NCBI RefSeq assembly: GCF_900109525.1
Contig: NZ_FOAN01000007.1
Coordinates: forward strand, 186,001 to 250,000
Direction of reading: 5' to 3'
Length of the DNA stretch: 64,000 bases
Source: Allobosea lupini
GTDB taxonomy: Bacteria > Pseudomonadota > Alphaproteobacteria > Rhizobiales > Beijerinckiaceae
Positions within the stretch are counted from its first letter, which is position 1; each line of letters begins with the position of its first letter. A program made the position numbers and the translations under genes. Positions 45,029-53,287 of the stretch are shown here, piece by piece. The notes below the pieces were generated by a model, which did no database searches, had not been told where the DNA came from, and saw only the letters and a list, made by a program, of their open reading frames with translations.

Positions 45029-47643
45029 GCGGCTCGCCTCAGTCTGGGACGGGTTTCAGCCAGCTCGGCGATCAGCGCGCGCCGGTCGAACTTGGCGACG
45101 ACCTCGTCGAACTGCGCGTGGATCGCGGCGACATGCAGTTCGGGGGTCGGCAGGCTGGTCAGCCCGATGATGCGCAGTCCGGCATGGCGAGCTTCGGCCC
45201 GCAGCCGCGCGGCGAGAGCAAAAGCTGCCTCGGCGTCGCGATCGATGTCGACGACGACGGCGTCGAGGGTGGCACTGCCGGAAGCAAGGCCAGCGGCCAT
45301 GGCGGGATCGGAGGCGTGGACGACCTGCAGGCCCGCCGCCTTCAGAACGGGGGCGAGCATCTCGCGCAGGAATTCGGAGGGCTCGACCAGCAGGACGCGT
45401 GGCGAGCCGGACTCACCACGGCGCAGATGCAGCCAATTGGGGTTCGCTTTCGGCAAATAATGCGCGAGATCGAGGATCTCGGTGGCGCGGCCCCGGATGA
45501 TCGCCGAGCCGAGCAGCCCCTGTTCGGGCATGGCCAGCATCTCGATGTCGAGCACCTCGTCGACGATGTCGACGATGGCGTCGACCGCCAGCGCCATGCT
45601 GAAATCGCCTTCGGAGAAGATCACCATCGGCTGCAGGCCCGCCTGGCGCAGGGCGCAGCCCTCGACCGGGACGACCGGCATGAGACGTCCGCGGTAATTG
45701 AGCAAGGCGCGTCCGCCGCCGGTCTCGAACAGCCCGGCCTCGACCTCCTCGAGGCGGGTGACGAGGGAGAGGGGCACGGCCTTCACCGTGTCCTTCCCGG
45801 CCCGGAAGACCAGCATCGTCGTGCGCTCGACGGGAGAGCCCATCTCTAGCGGGTCGTCCGAGGTCGTCTCGTCCTGCGCCGCCGCCACGCCGACGAGGCG
45901 GGCGACGCCGTTGGGATCGATGATCAGCACCACGGCGCCGTCGCCCAGGATGGTGTTGCCCGAGAACAGCGGGATATGGCGCAGCCGCGTCGACATCGGC
46001 TTCACCACGATCTCTTCGGTGTGGAACACCGATTCGACCAGGATGCCGAACTGGCGCTCGCCGATCTGGGTCACCACGATGAAGCCGTCATCGGCGATGG
46101 CCGCGTCCGTCGTCCGGTTCATCACTCCGGCCAGCGCGATGATCGGCAGCAACCGTTCGCGCAGGCGTAGCACGGGCGCGTTGTTGATGCGCTCGATGCG
46201 GTGCTCGCCATTGGCCTTGACGCGCACCAGCTCGCGCACGACCACCTGGGGAATGGCGAAGCGCTGCCCCTCGGTCGCGACGATCAGGGCCGAGACGATC
46301 GCCAGCGTCAGCGGGATCTTGATGGTGATCGTGGTGCCGGCGCCGGCGATGCTGGCGATGTCGATCATGCCGCCGATCGCGTCGACATTGACCTTGACCA
46401 CATCCATGCCGACGCCGCGCCCGGAGATGGCGGTGACGGATTCGGAGGTCGAGAAGCCCGGGTGCAAGACGAAGCGCAGGAGCTGCGACTCGCTCATCCG
46501 CTCGACTTCGGTCTCGGTCGCCAGGCCGCGCTGGATCGCCTTGCTGCGAATGCGGGCGACATCCATGCCGCGTCCGTCATCCGAGATCGCGATCGTGACC
46601 GAGCCACCCTCGTGATAGGCAGAAACGCGGATCGTGCCGGTTTTCGGCTTACCCAGCGCGGCGCGTTCCTGTGGCTCCTCGATCGCATGGTCGGCGCAGT
46701 TGCGCACCATATGGATGAGGGGATCCTTGATCAGGTCGAGCAGCTGGCGGTCGAGTTCGGTCTCGGCGCCCTCCAGCACGAGTTCGATGTGCTTGCCGAG
46801 ATCCGTGGAGAGGTCGCGGACGATACGCGGCAGCTTCGACCAGGCGTTGCCGATCGGCTGCATGCGCGTCTTCATCACGCCGTCCTGCAGTTCGGCGGTG
46901 ATGAGCGAGAGCCGCTGCAGCGGCGCCTTGAGGCCGGCATCCTCCTGACGGCGGGCGATCTCGAGCAGCTGGTTGCGGGTCAGCACCAGTTCCGAGACCA
47001 TGGTCATCAGATGTTCGAGCGTGTCGACATTGACGCGCAGCGTCGCCGGGCCGGTCGCCTTTGGGTCGCGGATGGTCTCGCCATGGGCCATGCCGGGCTG
47101 GTCGAGCGGGCTCGGCGCAGCTCGGAAAACCAGGTCCATCTCGTCCTGGACCGAGCCGGGGGCGGGCGCAATGGCCGCTTCCGTCGATCTCGTTTCGGCC
47201 GTGCGAGCGAGATAGGCGGCGACGGGGTCGAGCGAACCCTGCGGCTGCCGCCTGGCCAGTTCCTGCTTGGCCCGCTGCGCCAGGCCGCGCAACTCGTCGA
47301 TCAGCTGGCCGTCATGGCCCGGTGGCTCCTGGCCCTTCTCGGCGAGCTCGGCCATGATCTCCTTGATCCGGTCGATCGTCTCGAGGATTGCGGTGACGGC
47401 GCTGGAGGACACGCTCGCGCCGTCCCGGAACTGGCCGATGACGGATTCGGCCGCATGGGTCAGCGCCTCCAGTCGCGGCAGGCCGATGAAGCCGCAAGTG
47501 CCTTTGACCGTGTGGACGAGCCGGAAGATGTTGCGCAGGATGTCGCCGTTGTTCGGCTCCTGCTCGAAGCGGACGAGCTCCCGATCGACCATGTCGAGGT
47601 GCTCGCCGGTCTCTCCCAGAAACTCTTGCAGCAACTCGTCCAT
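45025..47643 (-). CDS. cheA: Hybrid chemotaxis histidine kinase CheA with second CheW-like and receiver domains
   Basis: CheA controls CheY and CheB. From ATG 47643 it is 872 aa: Hpt domain (phospho-His44 in RLVHTVKGTCGF), dimerisation domain, kinase domain with the N-box RNCADHAIEEP, SDDGRGMD and GRGVGMDVV, a CheW domain (about 440-575), a second CheW-like domain (about 595-735), and a C-terminal receiver-like domain (about 750-865, candidate Asp in VVVDIDRD and Lys in VAKFDRR). No P2 CheY-binding domain is obvious. A GTG at 47658 would add five residues. The extra domains mark the alphaproteobacterial hybrid CheA type. Confidence 0.93.
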   Translation of the reverse strand: MDELLQEFLGETGEHLDMVDRELVRFEQEPNNGDILRNIFRLVHTVKGTCGFIGLPRLEALTHAAESVIGQFRDGASVSSSAVTAILETIDRIKEIMAELAEKGQEPPGHDGQLIDELRGLAQRAKQELARRQPQGSLDPVAAYLARTAETRSTEAAIAPAPGSVQDEMDLVFRAAPSPLDQPGMAHGETIRDPKATGPATLRVNVDTLEHLMTMVSELVLTRNQLLEIARRQEDAGLKAPLQRLSLITAELQDGVMKTRMQPIGNAWSKLPRIVRDLSTDLGKHIELVLEGAETELDRQLLDLIKDPLIHMVRNCADHAIEEPQERAALGKPKTGTIRVSAYHEGGSVTIAISDDGRGMDVARIRSKAIQRGLATETEVERMSESQLLRFVLHPGFSTSESVTAISGRGVGMDVVKVNVDAIGGMIDIASIAGAGTTITIKIPLTLAIVSALIVATEGQRFAIPQVVVRELVRVKANGEHRIERINNAPVLRLRERLLPIIALAGVMNRTTDAAIADDGFIVVTQIGERQFGILVESVFHTEEIVVKPMSTRLRHIPLFSGNTILGDGAVVLIIDPNGVARLVGVAAAQDETTSDDPLEMGSPVERTTMLVFRAGKDTVKAVPLSLVTRLEEVEAGLFETGGGRALLNYRGRLMPVVPVEGCALRQAGLQPMVIFSEGDFSMALAVDAIVDIVDEVLDIEMLAMPEQGLLGSAIIRGRATEILDLAHYLPKANPNWLHLRRGESGSPRVLLVEPSEFLREMLAPVLKAAGLQVVHASDPAMAAGLASGSATLDAVVVDIDRDAEAAFALAARLRAEARHAGLRIIGLTSLPTPELHVAAIHAQFDEVVAKFDRRALIAELAETRPRLRRAA

Positions 47644-47766
47644 GCAAGGACCGCTCACTCACGCCACCGATGCTGCCGCGGATATTGCGGCGCAAGGGTT
47701 TATGATCAGTTGAGAGCGAGCGGAAACCGCAAGGAATCGTGGCGGCGGGCGGCTTTCCTCGAGATG

Positions 47767-48405
47767 TCAGGCCGGCTCGGCGACGATGCTGACCGTGTCG
47801 CCCTCGATCGAGAAGGCGATCTTCATTCCCGCCGCGCGCGCGACCATGCCGGTGTAGACCGGCTGGACCGCATGGGCATCGATGGCGCCGCTCTCCGAAC
47901 GGCCGGCGATCAGCTCCTCGACATGGGCGGGAATGCGCGCATGGGAGCCGGTGGCGGTGATGGCGAAGCTGCCCTGCTCGCCGTCGACGGTGCAGCGGCT
48001 GGTGATCTTGCCGCCGCGCGGGATCGCCTGCGTCGCCAGCACGAGCAGGTTGAGCACGAGCTTGACCTGGTTCTTCGGCAGCAGGGCGCGGGGCGCCTCC
48101 CAGTCGAGCGAGAGCTTCTCGTCGTTGAGGAAGCCGTTGGCGACGGCGCCGGCGTCGCCAAGGTCGATCATCGCGCCGGCCGAGCCGGCGGCACCGAAGG
48201 CGAGGCGGGCGAATTGCAGCCGAGCCGAGGCATTGCGCGCGCTCTTCTTGATCAGGTCGAGCGCGAAGTCCTTCATCGAGGGATCGTCTTCCTCGAGCAC
48301 TTCGAGCGCGTTGACGATCGCCCCGACCGGGCTGATCACGTCATGGCAGACGCGGCTGCAGAGAAGCGCGGCCAGATCGAGCGGCTCAAGCGAGATGGCG
48401 GTCAT
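47767..48405 (-). CDS. chpT: Histidine phosphotransferase ChpT
   Basis: ChpT relays phosphate from the hybrid kinase CckA to CtrA and CpdR. The 212-aa protein has a DHp-like helical hairpin with the phospho-His21 in SRVCHDVISPVGAIVNALE and a degenerate C-terminal ATPase-like domain without nucleotide-binding motifs, exactly the ChpT design. It follows a CtrA-like motif (48485) and precedes cheA by 109 bp on the same strand. Linkage to ctrA supports the call. Confidence 0.93.
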   Translation of the reverse strand: MTAISLEPLDLAALLCSRVCHDVISPVGAIVNALEVLEEDDPSMKDFALDLIKKSARNASARLQFARLAFGAAGSAGAMIDLGDAGAVANGFLNDEKLSLDWEAPRALLPKNQVKLVLNLLVLATQAIPRGGKITSRCTVDGEQGSFAITATGSHARIPAHVEELIAGRSESGAIDAHAVQPVYTGMVARAAGMKIAFSIEGDTVSIVAEPA

Positions 48406-48484
48406 GATCCGGTCCTGCGGTCAAGAGAATCAGGGCGGCGCGCCCCATGTCGGTGGTGGAGCATGCGCCAGGCTGGTTTGCAGC

Positions 48485-48495
48485 TGGTTAACCAT
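48485..48495. promoter_or_regulatory. CtrA-like motif upstream of chpT
   Basis: TGGTTAACCAT lies 80 bp upstream of the chpT start in the chpT/cysQ divergent region, identical in 11 bases to the motif before pal (8878-8888). A GANTC site (GAATC, 48427-48431) lies between it and chpT. Confidence 0.45.
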
Positions 48496-48685
48496 AGCTG
48501 CGGAGGCGCATCGGCGCGATTATGCGGACGTGTCGTGCCGGCATGCCCCGGCAAGATGGCTGCCAGAAGGCGAGCCGGCTTTTTCTTTACCGCACCATGC
48601 ACTACCTAATGGAGTGATATCGCCGGAAGCGCTGCCCGGCATGGAACCAAGATTGCACACGGCGCCGGCGAGACTGGTTCGAACG

Positions 48686-49531
48686 ATGGCCATCGCTCAC
48701 GACGATCCACGCCTGACCGATCGGGACGGGCTCGCGCGCGCCCTCGGCGAGGCGGCGCGGCGCACGGCCGCCGTCCTGCTGGCGAAGCGGGCGGCGCGCG
48801 ACGTCAAGCTCAAGGCGGACGGCTCGCCGGTCTGTTCCGCCGACCTTGCCGCCGATCTCGCCGCCAAGCAGGCGCTGGCCGAGCTGCTGCCGGGCTTTCC
48901 GGTTATCAGCGAGGAGAGCGTCGGCGAGGTGGCGCCAGCTTCCGTCTTCATCCTGCTCGACCCGCTCGACGGCACGCGTGAATTCCTCGCTTCCGGCGAC
49001 AGCTATTGCGTCGCCATCGCCGTGGTCCGGGATGGGCGTCCGCTCGCCGGGGCGATCGCCGCGCCCGCCATCGGCCGGCTCTGGTTCGGCGGCGAGCGCA
49101 GTTTCACCCAGGATCTCGATGCCGAGGCGAACCCGCTCGACGCGGCGCGGCAGGTCCGTGTCCGGACCGAGCCGGCCGAGGGACCGTTGATGTTGGTGAG
49201 CCGCTTCCATGGCGACCCGGTCAGCGCCGGCGTCGCGGCCGCGGTCGCGAAAGGCGATGGCGCGCCGGTGTCGTCGGCTGTGAAGTTCGGGCTGATCGCC
49301 TCGGGCGAGGCCGACCTGCATGTGCGCGGCGGACCGACCATGGAATGGGACATCGCCGCCGGCGATGCGATCCTCGCGGCAGCTGGCGGTATCGTGTTGA
49401 CCCTCGAGGGCGAAAGGCCGGGCTACGGCCATGCCGAGCGGGATTTCCGCAATCCGCCCTTCGTCGCGGCGAGCTGCGAACGTTTGGCCCGGCTCGCCAT
49501 AGAGAAGGCGGCGACCTGTCGCTGCGCTTGA
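48686..49531 (+). CDS. cysQ: 3'(2'),5'-bisphosphate nucleotidase CysQ-like
   Basis: The 281-aa inositol-monophosphatase-fold enzyme probably hydrolyses 3'-phosphoadenosine 5'-phosphate from sulphate assimilation. Metal sites are SEES, DPLDGTREF and the C-terminal WDIAAGD. The DGTREF form fits CysQ more than SuhB or HisN. ATG 48686 is used; an ATG at 48642 would add 15 residues. The longer frame from 47882 runs over chpT and is a shadow. Confidence 0.87.
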   Translation: MAIAHDDPRLTDRDGLARALGEAARRTAAVLLAKRAARDVKLKADGSPVCSADLAADLAAKQALAELLPGFPVISEESVGEVAPASVFILLDPLDGTREFLASGDSYCVAIAVVRDGRPLAGAIAAPAIGRLWFGGERSFTQDLDAEANPLDAARQVRVRTEPAEGPLMLVSRFHGDPVSAGVAAAVAKGDGAPVSSAVKFGLIASGEADLHVRGGPTMEWDIAAGDAILAAAGGIVLTLEGERPGYGHAERDFRNPPFVAASCERLARLAIEKAATCRCA

Positions 49532-49539
49532 CCCGAATC

Positions 49540-49652
49540 AGAGCAGAGGCGAAAAAATCGGAACCGGTTTTTCGCAGAAATCCTGCTCTAATCTTCTGGA
49601 ATCGATCACATTTTATGATTTTGGATCGGTGCGATCCGGAATCATCGTGATC
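49540..49652. repeat. Composite palindromic repeat, family E copy 2 plus a second hairpin
   Basis: AGAGCAG (49540-49546) and CTGCTCT (49583-49589) enclose a GGAACCGGTTTTTCG core; adjacent is a second stem, 49615-49628 with 49632-49645 (ATGATTTTGGATCG against CGATCCGGAATCAT, two G-T pairs), flanked by GATCAC/GTGATC. Both fill the gap between the convergent cysQ and YHS genes; the last base touches the YHS stop codon. Confidence 0.8.
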
Positions 49653-50170
49653 TAGCGCGCGATCGAGGTCGCGACGGTCGGCCAGCGTTCCTGAGCCTTG
49701 GCTCGCAGGGCCGCCTCGTCGAGGAAGCGCCGGCGATTCTCGTCGCTCCGGAAGAAATAGAGCTGCGAGCCGATGACGGCGAAGCGATGCGGATCGGCAT
49801 CGACCGCGCGCCCATCCGCCACGCCGCTGGCATCGAAGCCACCAAAGCGCGGCATGTAGACCTGCGGCGCCTCGCGGAAGGCGTCGCGGTTGGCGGCACT
49901 GGCGAAGCGCCAGACCGCCCCATCGTGGACCAGCTCGTAGTCGGACAGGCCGGGCACTGCGGCATCGTTCAGGAAATAGGCGACGGGATCGAAGCCAGAG
50001 AGCGCAAGACCGTTGCGGTTGTCGCGCTGCATGACCTCGCCGAGACCGGGCAGCTCCGGCAAGCCCGCCGGGAGGGTCGAAGCCCGGCTCGCCGTGGCGG
50101 CGAAGAGAAACGCACAGCCTGCCATGATGCCGGCGATCAGGGTCCCGGCATGCCTTGCTGCGGCCTTCAT
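49652..50170 (-). CDS. Exported YHS-domain protein
   Basis: The 172-aa protein has a signal peptide (about residues 8-29, ending ASRAS) and a YHS-like domain with GLALSGFDPVAYFLNDAAVPG, a motif of small exported proteins thought to bind metal or copper. ATG 50170 gives the signal peptide; longer frames to 50239 do not. It is divergent from the eipA region. No precise function is known. Confidence 0.82.
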   Translation of the reverse strand: MKAAARHAGTLIAGIMAGCAFLFAATASRASTLPAGLPELPGLGEVMQRDNRNGLALSGFDPVAYFLNDAAVPGLSDYELVHDGAVWRFASAANRDAFREAPQVYMPRFGGFDASGVADGRAVDADPHRFAVIGSQLYFFRSDENRRRFLDEAALRAKAQERWPTVATSIAR

Positions 50171-50231
50171 CGCCCACCAATCCTTGGCTCTAGTCGCGTT
50201 ACGGCACGTCCTGCGCCGCAGTTCACCGCTT

Positions 50232-50252
50232 GGATACACATACGGCGTATCC
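50232..50252. promoter_or_regulatory. Inverted repeat upstream of the eipA leader ORF
   Basis: GGATAC (50232-50237) and GTATCC (50247-50252) are 6-bp inverted repeats that abut the AGGAGG at 50253-50258. They could be an operator or could fold over the ribosome-binding site. Confidence 0.3.
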
Positions 50253-50263
50253 AGGAGGTTACC

Positions 50264-50359
50264 GTGATCGCGCGGATTCGCGTGGGTCCGCCGTCGACGC
50301 CACCCCGGCAGGAGGCCGAATGCCCAATGCCCGGCGCTTGCCTGGAGACGATGAGATGA
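50264..50359 (+). CDS. Possible 31-aa leader ORF coupled to eipA
   Basis: A GTG at 50264 lies 5 nt after a perfect AGGAGG (50253-50258) and opens a 31-codon frame whose TGA (50357-50359) overlaps the eipA ATG as ATGA. The peptide is Pro/Arg-rich with two Cys and no known similarity. The strong ribosome-binding site and exact stop-start overlap suggest translational coupling; expression is inferred only. Confidence 0.35.
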   Translation: MIARIRVGPPSTPPRQEAECPMPGACLETMR

Positions 50360-50928
50360 ACTTTACCCGCCGCACCCTGCTCGCCAGCGCCCTGCTGCTC
50401 GGCGCGGGCCTTGCCGCCGGTCCCGCTGCCGCCCAGCCGGCCGAGCGCTCTTTCACCCAGAACGAGCTGGTCAGCTCCGGCCACCAGTTCTTCGGCAATG
50501 TCTCGCGCGGCTTTGCTCTGACGGTCGAGGAGGCGGTGCGTCGCTGGGGCGAGCCGAACGGCTATGTCCTCGGCCAGGAGGCATCGGGCGCCTTCGTGGG
50601 CGGGCTGCGCTTCGGCGAGGGTACGCTGTTCACCCGCAATGCCGGCGACCGCAAGGTGTTCTGGCAGGGACCGTCGGTGGGCTTCGATTTCGGCGGCGAC
50701 GGCGCCCGCACGATGATGCTGGTCTATAACCTGCCGAGCGTCAGCGCGCTCTACCAGCGCTTCGGCGGCGTCGACGGCTCGGTCTATTTCGTCGGCGGGT
50801 TCGGCTTCACCGCCCTGACGGCCGGAGGCGTCATGGTCGTGCCGATCCGCACCGGCGTCGGCTGGCGGCTCGGCGTCAACCTCGGCTATCTCAAGTTCAC
50901 GCCCGAGGCGACCTGGAACCCGTTCTGA
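50356..50928 (+). CDS. eipA: DUF1134 periplasmic envelope-integrity protein EipA
   Basis: The 190-aa protein has a signal peptide (TRRTLLASALLLGAGLAAG, ending AAAQ) and a DUF1134 domain. In Brucella abortus the DUF1134 protein EipA is a periplasmic beta-barrel-like protein needed for envelope integrity and under CtrA control; function here is by homology. ATG 50356 has its own TGGAGA site and overlaps the stop of a possible leader ORF. The DUF1134 pattern is seen in GGLRFGEGTLFTRNAGDR and RTGVGWRLGVNLGYLKF. Confidence 0.88.
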   Translation: MNFTRRTLLASALLLGAGLAAGPAAAQPAERSFTQNELVSSGHQFFGNVSRGFALTVEEAVRRWGEPNGYVLGQEASGAFVGGLRFGEGTLFTRNAGDRKVFWQGPSVGFDFGGDGARTMMLVYNLPSVSALYQRFGGVDGSVYFVGGFGFTALTAGGVMVVPIRTGVGWRLGVNLGYLKFTPEATWNPF

Positions 50929-51029
50929 CCTGACAATCGCCGGCTGCTGGCCTTATCTATCAAGGCATGGCAGCCTGAGCCCGGGCTGATCAAAGACATC
51001 GGAGCCGCCCCACCTTGATCGAAGCCGCC

Positions 51030-52262
51030 ATGCTCGTCGCGCTCGGCTTCCTGTCGGCAAGCCTGCTCGCCCTTGCGGCGCTACCGGCGTTGAGCCGCAG
51101 GGCCGATCGGCTCGCACGGCGCCGGGCCGAAGCCGCATTCCCGCTGTCGCTCGCCGAGATCGCCGCCGACCGCGACCATCTGCGCGCCGAACTGGCGGTC
51201 CGCGAGCGTGCGCTGGAACAGAAGGCCGAGAGCGGCTTTGCTGCCAAGGCCGGTGCGATGAGCGAGATCGGCCGGCGCGACATGACGATCGGCCGGCTGG
51301 AAGCCGACCTCATGGAACGCAAGCAGCGGATCGAGGCGCTCGAAGTCGAGCTTGCGCAGAGGACGCACGAGCTGGCGCAGACGCGCGAGGCACTGGCCAG
51401 CGAAAGCGCTGGCCACCAGACCACGCAGGCGACCTTGTCGAGCCGCGTCAGCGATCTTGCTGCAGTGGAGGCCCAGCTGGCCGAGACCCGGCAGGCGCTC
51501 AGCGGCACCTCGGCCGACCTCGCCGCCCGCAGCCATGAGCTCGCCGAGCTGAGGGCGCTGCACGAGAAGGCCGGGACGACGCTCGCCGAGCGCAACCAGG
51601 CGCTGTCGGTGCTCACCAGCGAACATGACCGCCAGCGTGTCGCCCTGGTCGAGGCCAATACGCTCAGGCTCACGCTGGAGGCCGGGCGCGACGATCTTTC
51701 GACTCGCCTCACCACGGCCGAGACGGCGCTGGCCGAGGCGCGCATGGATCTCTCCACCATGAGATTGGATCGTGACAGCGAGAGATTGCGGGCCGACGCT
51801 CTTTCGACGCGTGCAAACGAAGCCGAAGTTGCGTTGCGCACGGCCGATGCGAACGCCATCGAGCTCGGCGCCGAGATCGCAACACTGGAGGCGGCGATGA
51901 CCCAGGCATCCGCCGAGCATGCCGAGGCGCTGGCCAGGATCAAGGCGCTGGAGGGCAGGATCGAGGCTGCCGCTGCGGCCGAGGCCCATCTGAAGGAGCA
52001 GATGGCGGGCGAGGCCGCTGCTCATCGCGCGGCTCTGCGCGAGCGCGACGAGATGTTTGAGGCGCTGCATGCGGAGATCGGCACGGTCCAGGGTGCTCGC
52101 GACCAGGCTCGAGCGGATCGGGCGGGCTTGAAGCGCGAGCTCGCGGCGTTGCGCAAGCAGAATGGCGGCAAGGCCGCCGGCGAGGCGGCCTTGCGCCAGG
52201 AGATCGTCCGGCTGGCCGATGCGTTGCTGGTCGCATCGGAAAGCCGCGAGGCGGCGGAATAG
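51030..52262 (+). CDS. Membrane-anchored long coiled-coil protein
   Basis: The 410-aa protein has one N-terminal transmembrane helix (about residues 2-20) and then about 350 residues of continuous Ala/Glu/Leu/Arg heptads (for example LEADLMERKQRIEALEVEL). No enzyme domain is visible. Such anchored coiled coils act as scaffolds in envelope or polar structures, but that is inference. ATG 51030 and TTG 51015 are alternative starts. It follows eipA by 101 bp in the same direction. Confidence 0.75.
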   Translation: MLVALGFLSASLLALAALPALSRRADRLARRRAEAAFPLSLAEIAADRDHLRAELAVRERALEQKAESGFAAKAGAMSEIGRRDMTIGRLEADLMERKQRIEALEVELAQRTHELAQTREALASESAGHQTTQATLSSRVSDLAAVEAQLAETRQALSGTSADLAARSHELAELRALHEKAGTTLAERNQALSVLTSEHDRQRVALVEANTLRLTLEAGRDDLSTRLTTAETALAEARMDLSTMRLDRDSERLRADALSTRANEAEVALRTADANAIELGAEIATLEAAMTQASAEHAEALARIKALEGRIEAAAAAEAHLKEQMAGEAAAHRAALRERDEMFEALHAEIGTVQGARDQARADRAGLKRELAALRKQNGGKAAGEAALRQEIVRLADALLVASESREAAE

Positions 52263-52354
52263 GCGCTTTCCGGCCAAAGCCTTTTGACCACGGCCAGCAA
52301 TGTTCTAGTGAGAAGATCGTTCGCGTCCGCGGTCGCGCTTCTCGGTTTGGATTC

Positions 52355-53287
52355 ATGACGGATATCGTTTGTATCGGCGAGCCTCTCGGCGAGTTCAATG
52401 CGACGCGGGGCGAAGCGGGCGCCTACCGTTTCGGCCTCGGCGGCGACACCTCCAATTGCGCGATCGCGGCGGCGCGGCAGGGTGCGAAGGTCGCCTATAT
52501 CGGCGCGCTCGGCGATGACGAGCCGGGTCGTACGTTCCGGACGGTGTGGGCTGAAGAGGGCGTCGACGACAGCCATGTCTCGACGCACCCCACCGCGCCG
52601 ACCGGGCTGTATTTCGTCTCCCACGGCCCGCAGGGCCACCTCTTCTCCTATCTGCGCGCCGGCTCGGCCGCGAGCCTCTATGGTCCCGCGCAGTTGCCCA
52701 GGGACCTCATCGCTTCGGCCAGGGTGGTTCAGGCCTCCGGCATCAGCCAAGCGATCTCGGCGAGTGCTTGCGACGCGGTGTTCGAGGCGTTTGCGATTGC
52801 GCGCGAGAACGGCGTGCTCACCGCCTATGACACCAACCTCAGGCTCAAGCTCTGGCCGCTGACGCGGGCGCGGGCGATCGTCCACGCCGCTTGCGGGATG
52901 GCCGACATCGTCCTGCCGGGCGACGGCGACGCCAAGCTGCTGACCGGGCTGGAGCAGCCCGACGCCATCGTCGATTTCTATCTCAAGCTCGGCGCCAAGG
53001 TCGTGGCGCTGACGCTCGGCCATGAGGGCTCGCTGGTCGCGACGCCGGACCGGCGCCAGCGCGTCGTGCCGATCAAGGTCGATGCGATCGATGCGACCGG
53101 AGCGGGCGACTGCTATGACGGCGCCTTTCTAGCCGAATACATCCGCACCGGCGACGCCTTCGCCGCCGGCGCCTATGCCAATGTCGCGGCCGCCTTGTCG
53201 ACGCAGGGCTATGGCGCGGTGGCGCCGTTGCCGCGTCGCGCCGACGTGGAAGCGCGGATCACCCAAGAGGCGGCTGGCCGGGCATGA
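52355..53287 (+). CDS. PfkB-family sugar kinase, probably 2-keto-3-deoxygluconate kinase
   Basis: The 310-aa ribokinase-fold enzyme has the N-terminal signature GGDTSNCAIAAARQG and the C-terminal anion hole and catalytic Asp in DATGAGDCYDGAF. The first motif with TSN is typical of 2-keto-3-deoxygluconate kinases (KdgK). Its stop overlaps the next start by four bases. No KDG aldolase gene is nearby, so the exact substrate is unproved. Confidence 0.83.
   Translation: MTDIVCIGEPLGEFNATRGEAGAYRFGLGGDTSNCAIAAARQGAKVAYIGALGDDEPGRTFRTVWAEEGVDDSHVSTHPTAPTGLYFVSHGPQGHLFSYLRAGSAASLYGPAQLPRDLIASARVVQASGISQAISASACDAVFEAFAIARENGVLTAYDTNLRLKLWPLTRARAIVHAACGMADIVLPGDGDAKLLTGLEQPDAIVDFYLKLGAKVVALTLGHEGSLVATPDRRQRVVPIKVDAIDATGAGDCYDGAFLAEYIRTGDAFAAGAYANVAAALSTQGYGAVAPLPRRADVEARITQEAAGRA

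Noticed and set aside
46201..48609. 802-codon plus-strand frame opposite cheA and chpT
   Set aside because: Spans two well-supported minus-strand genes; low-complexity shadow.
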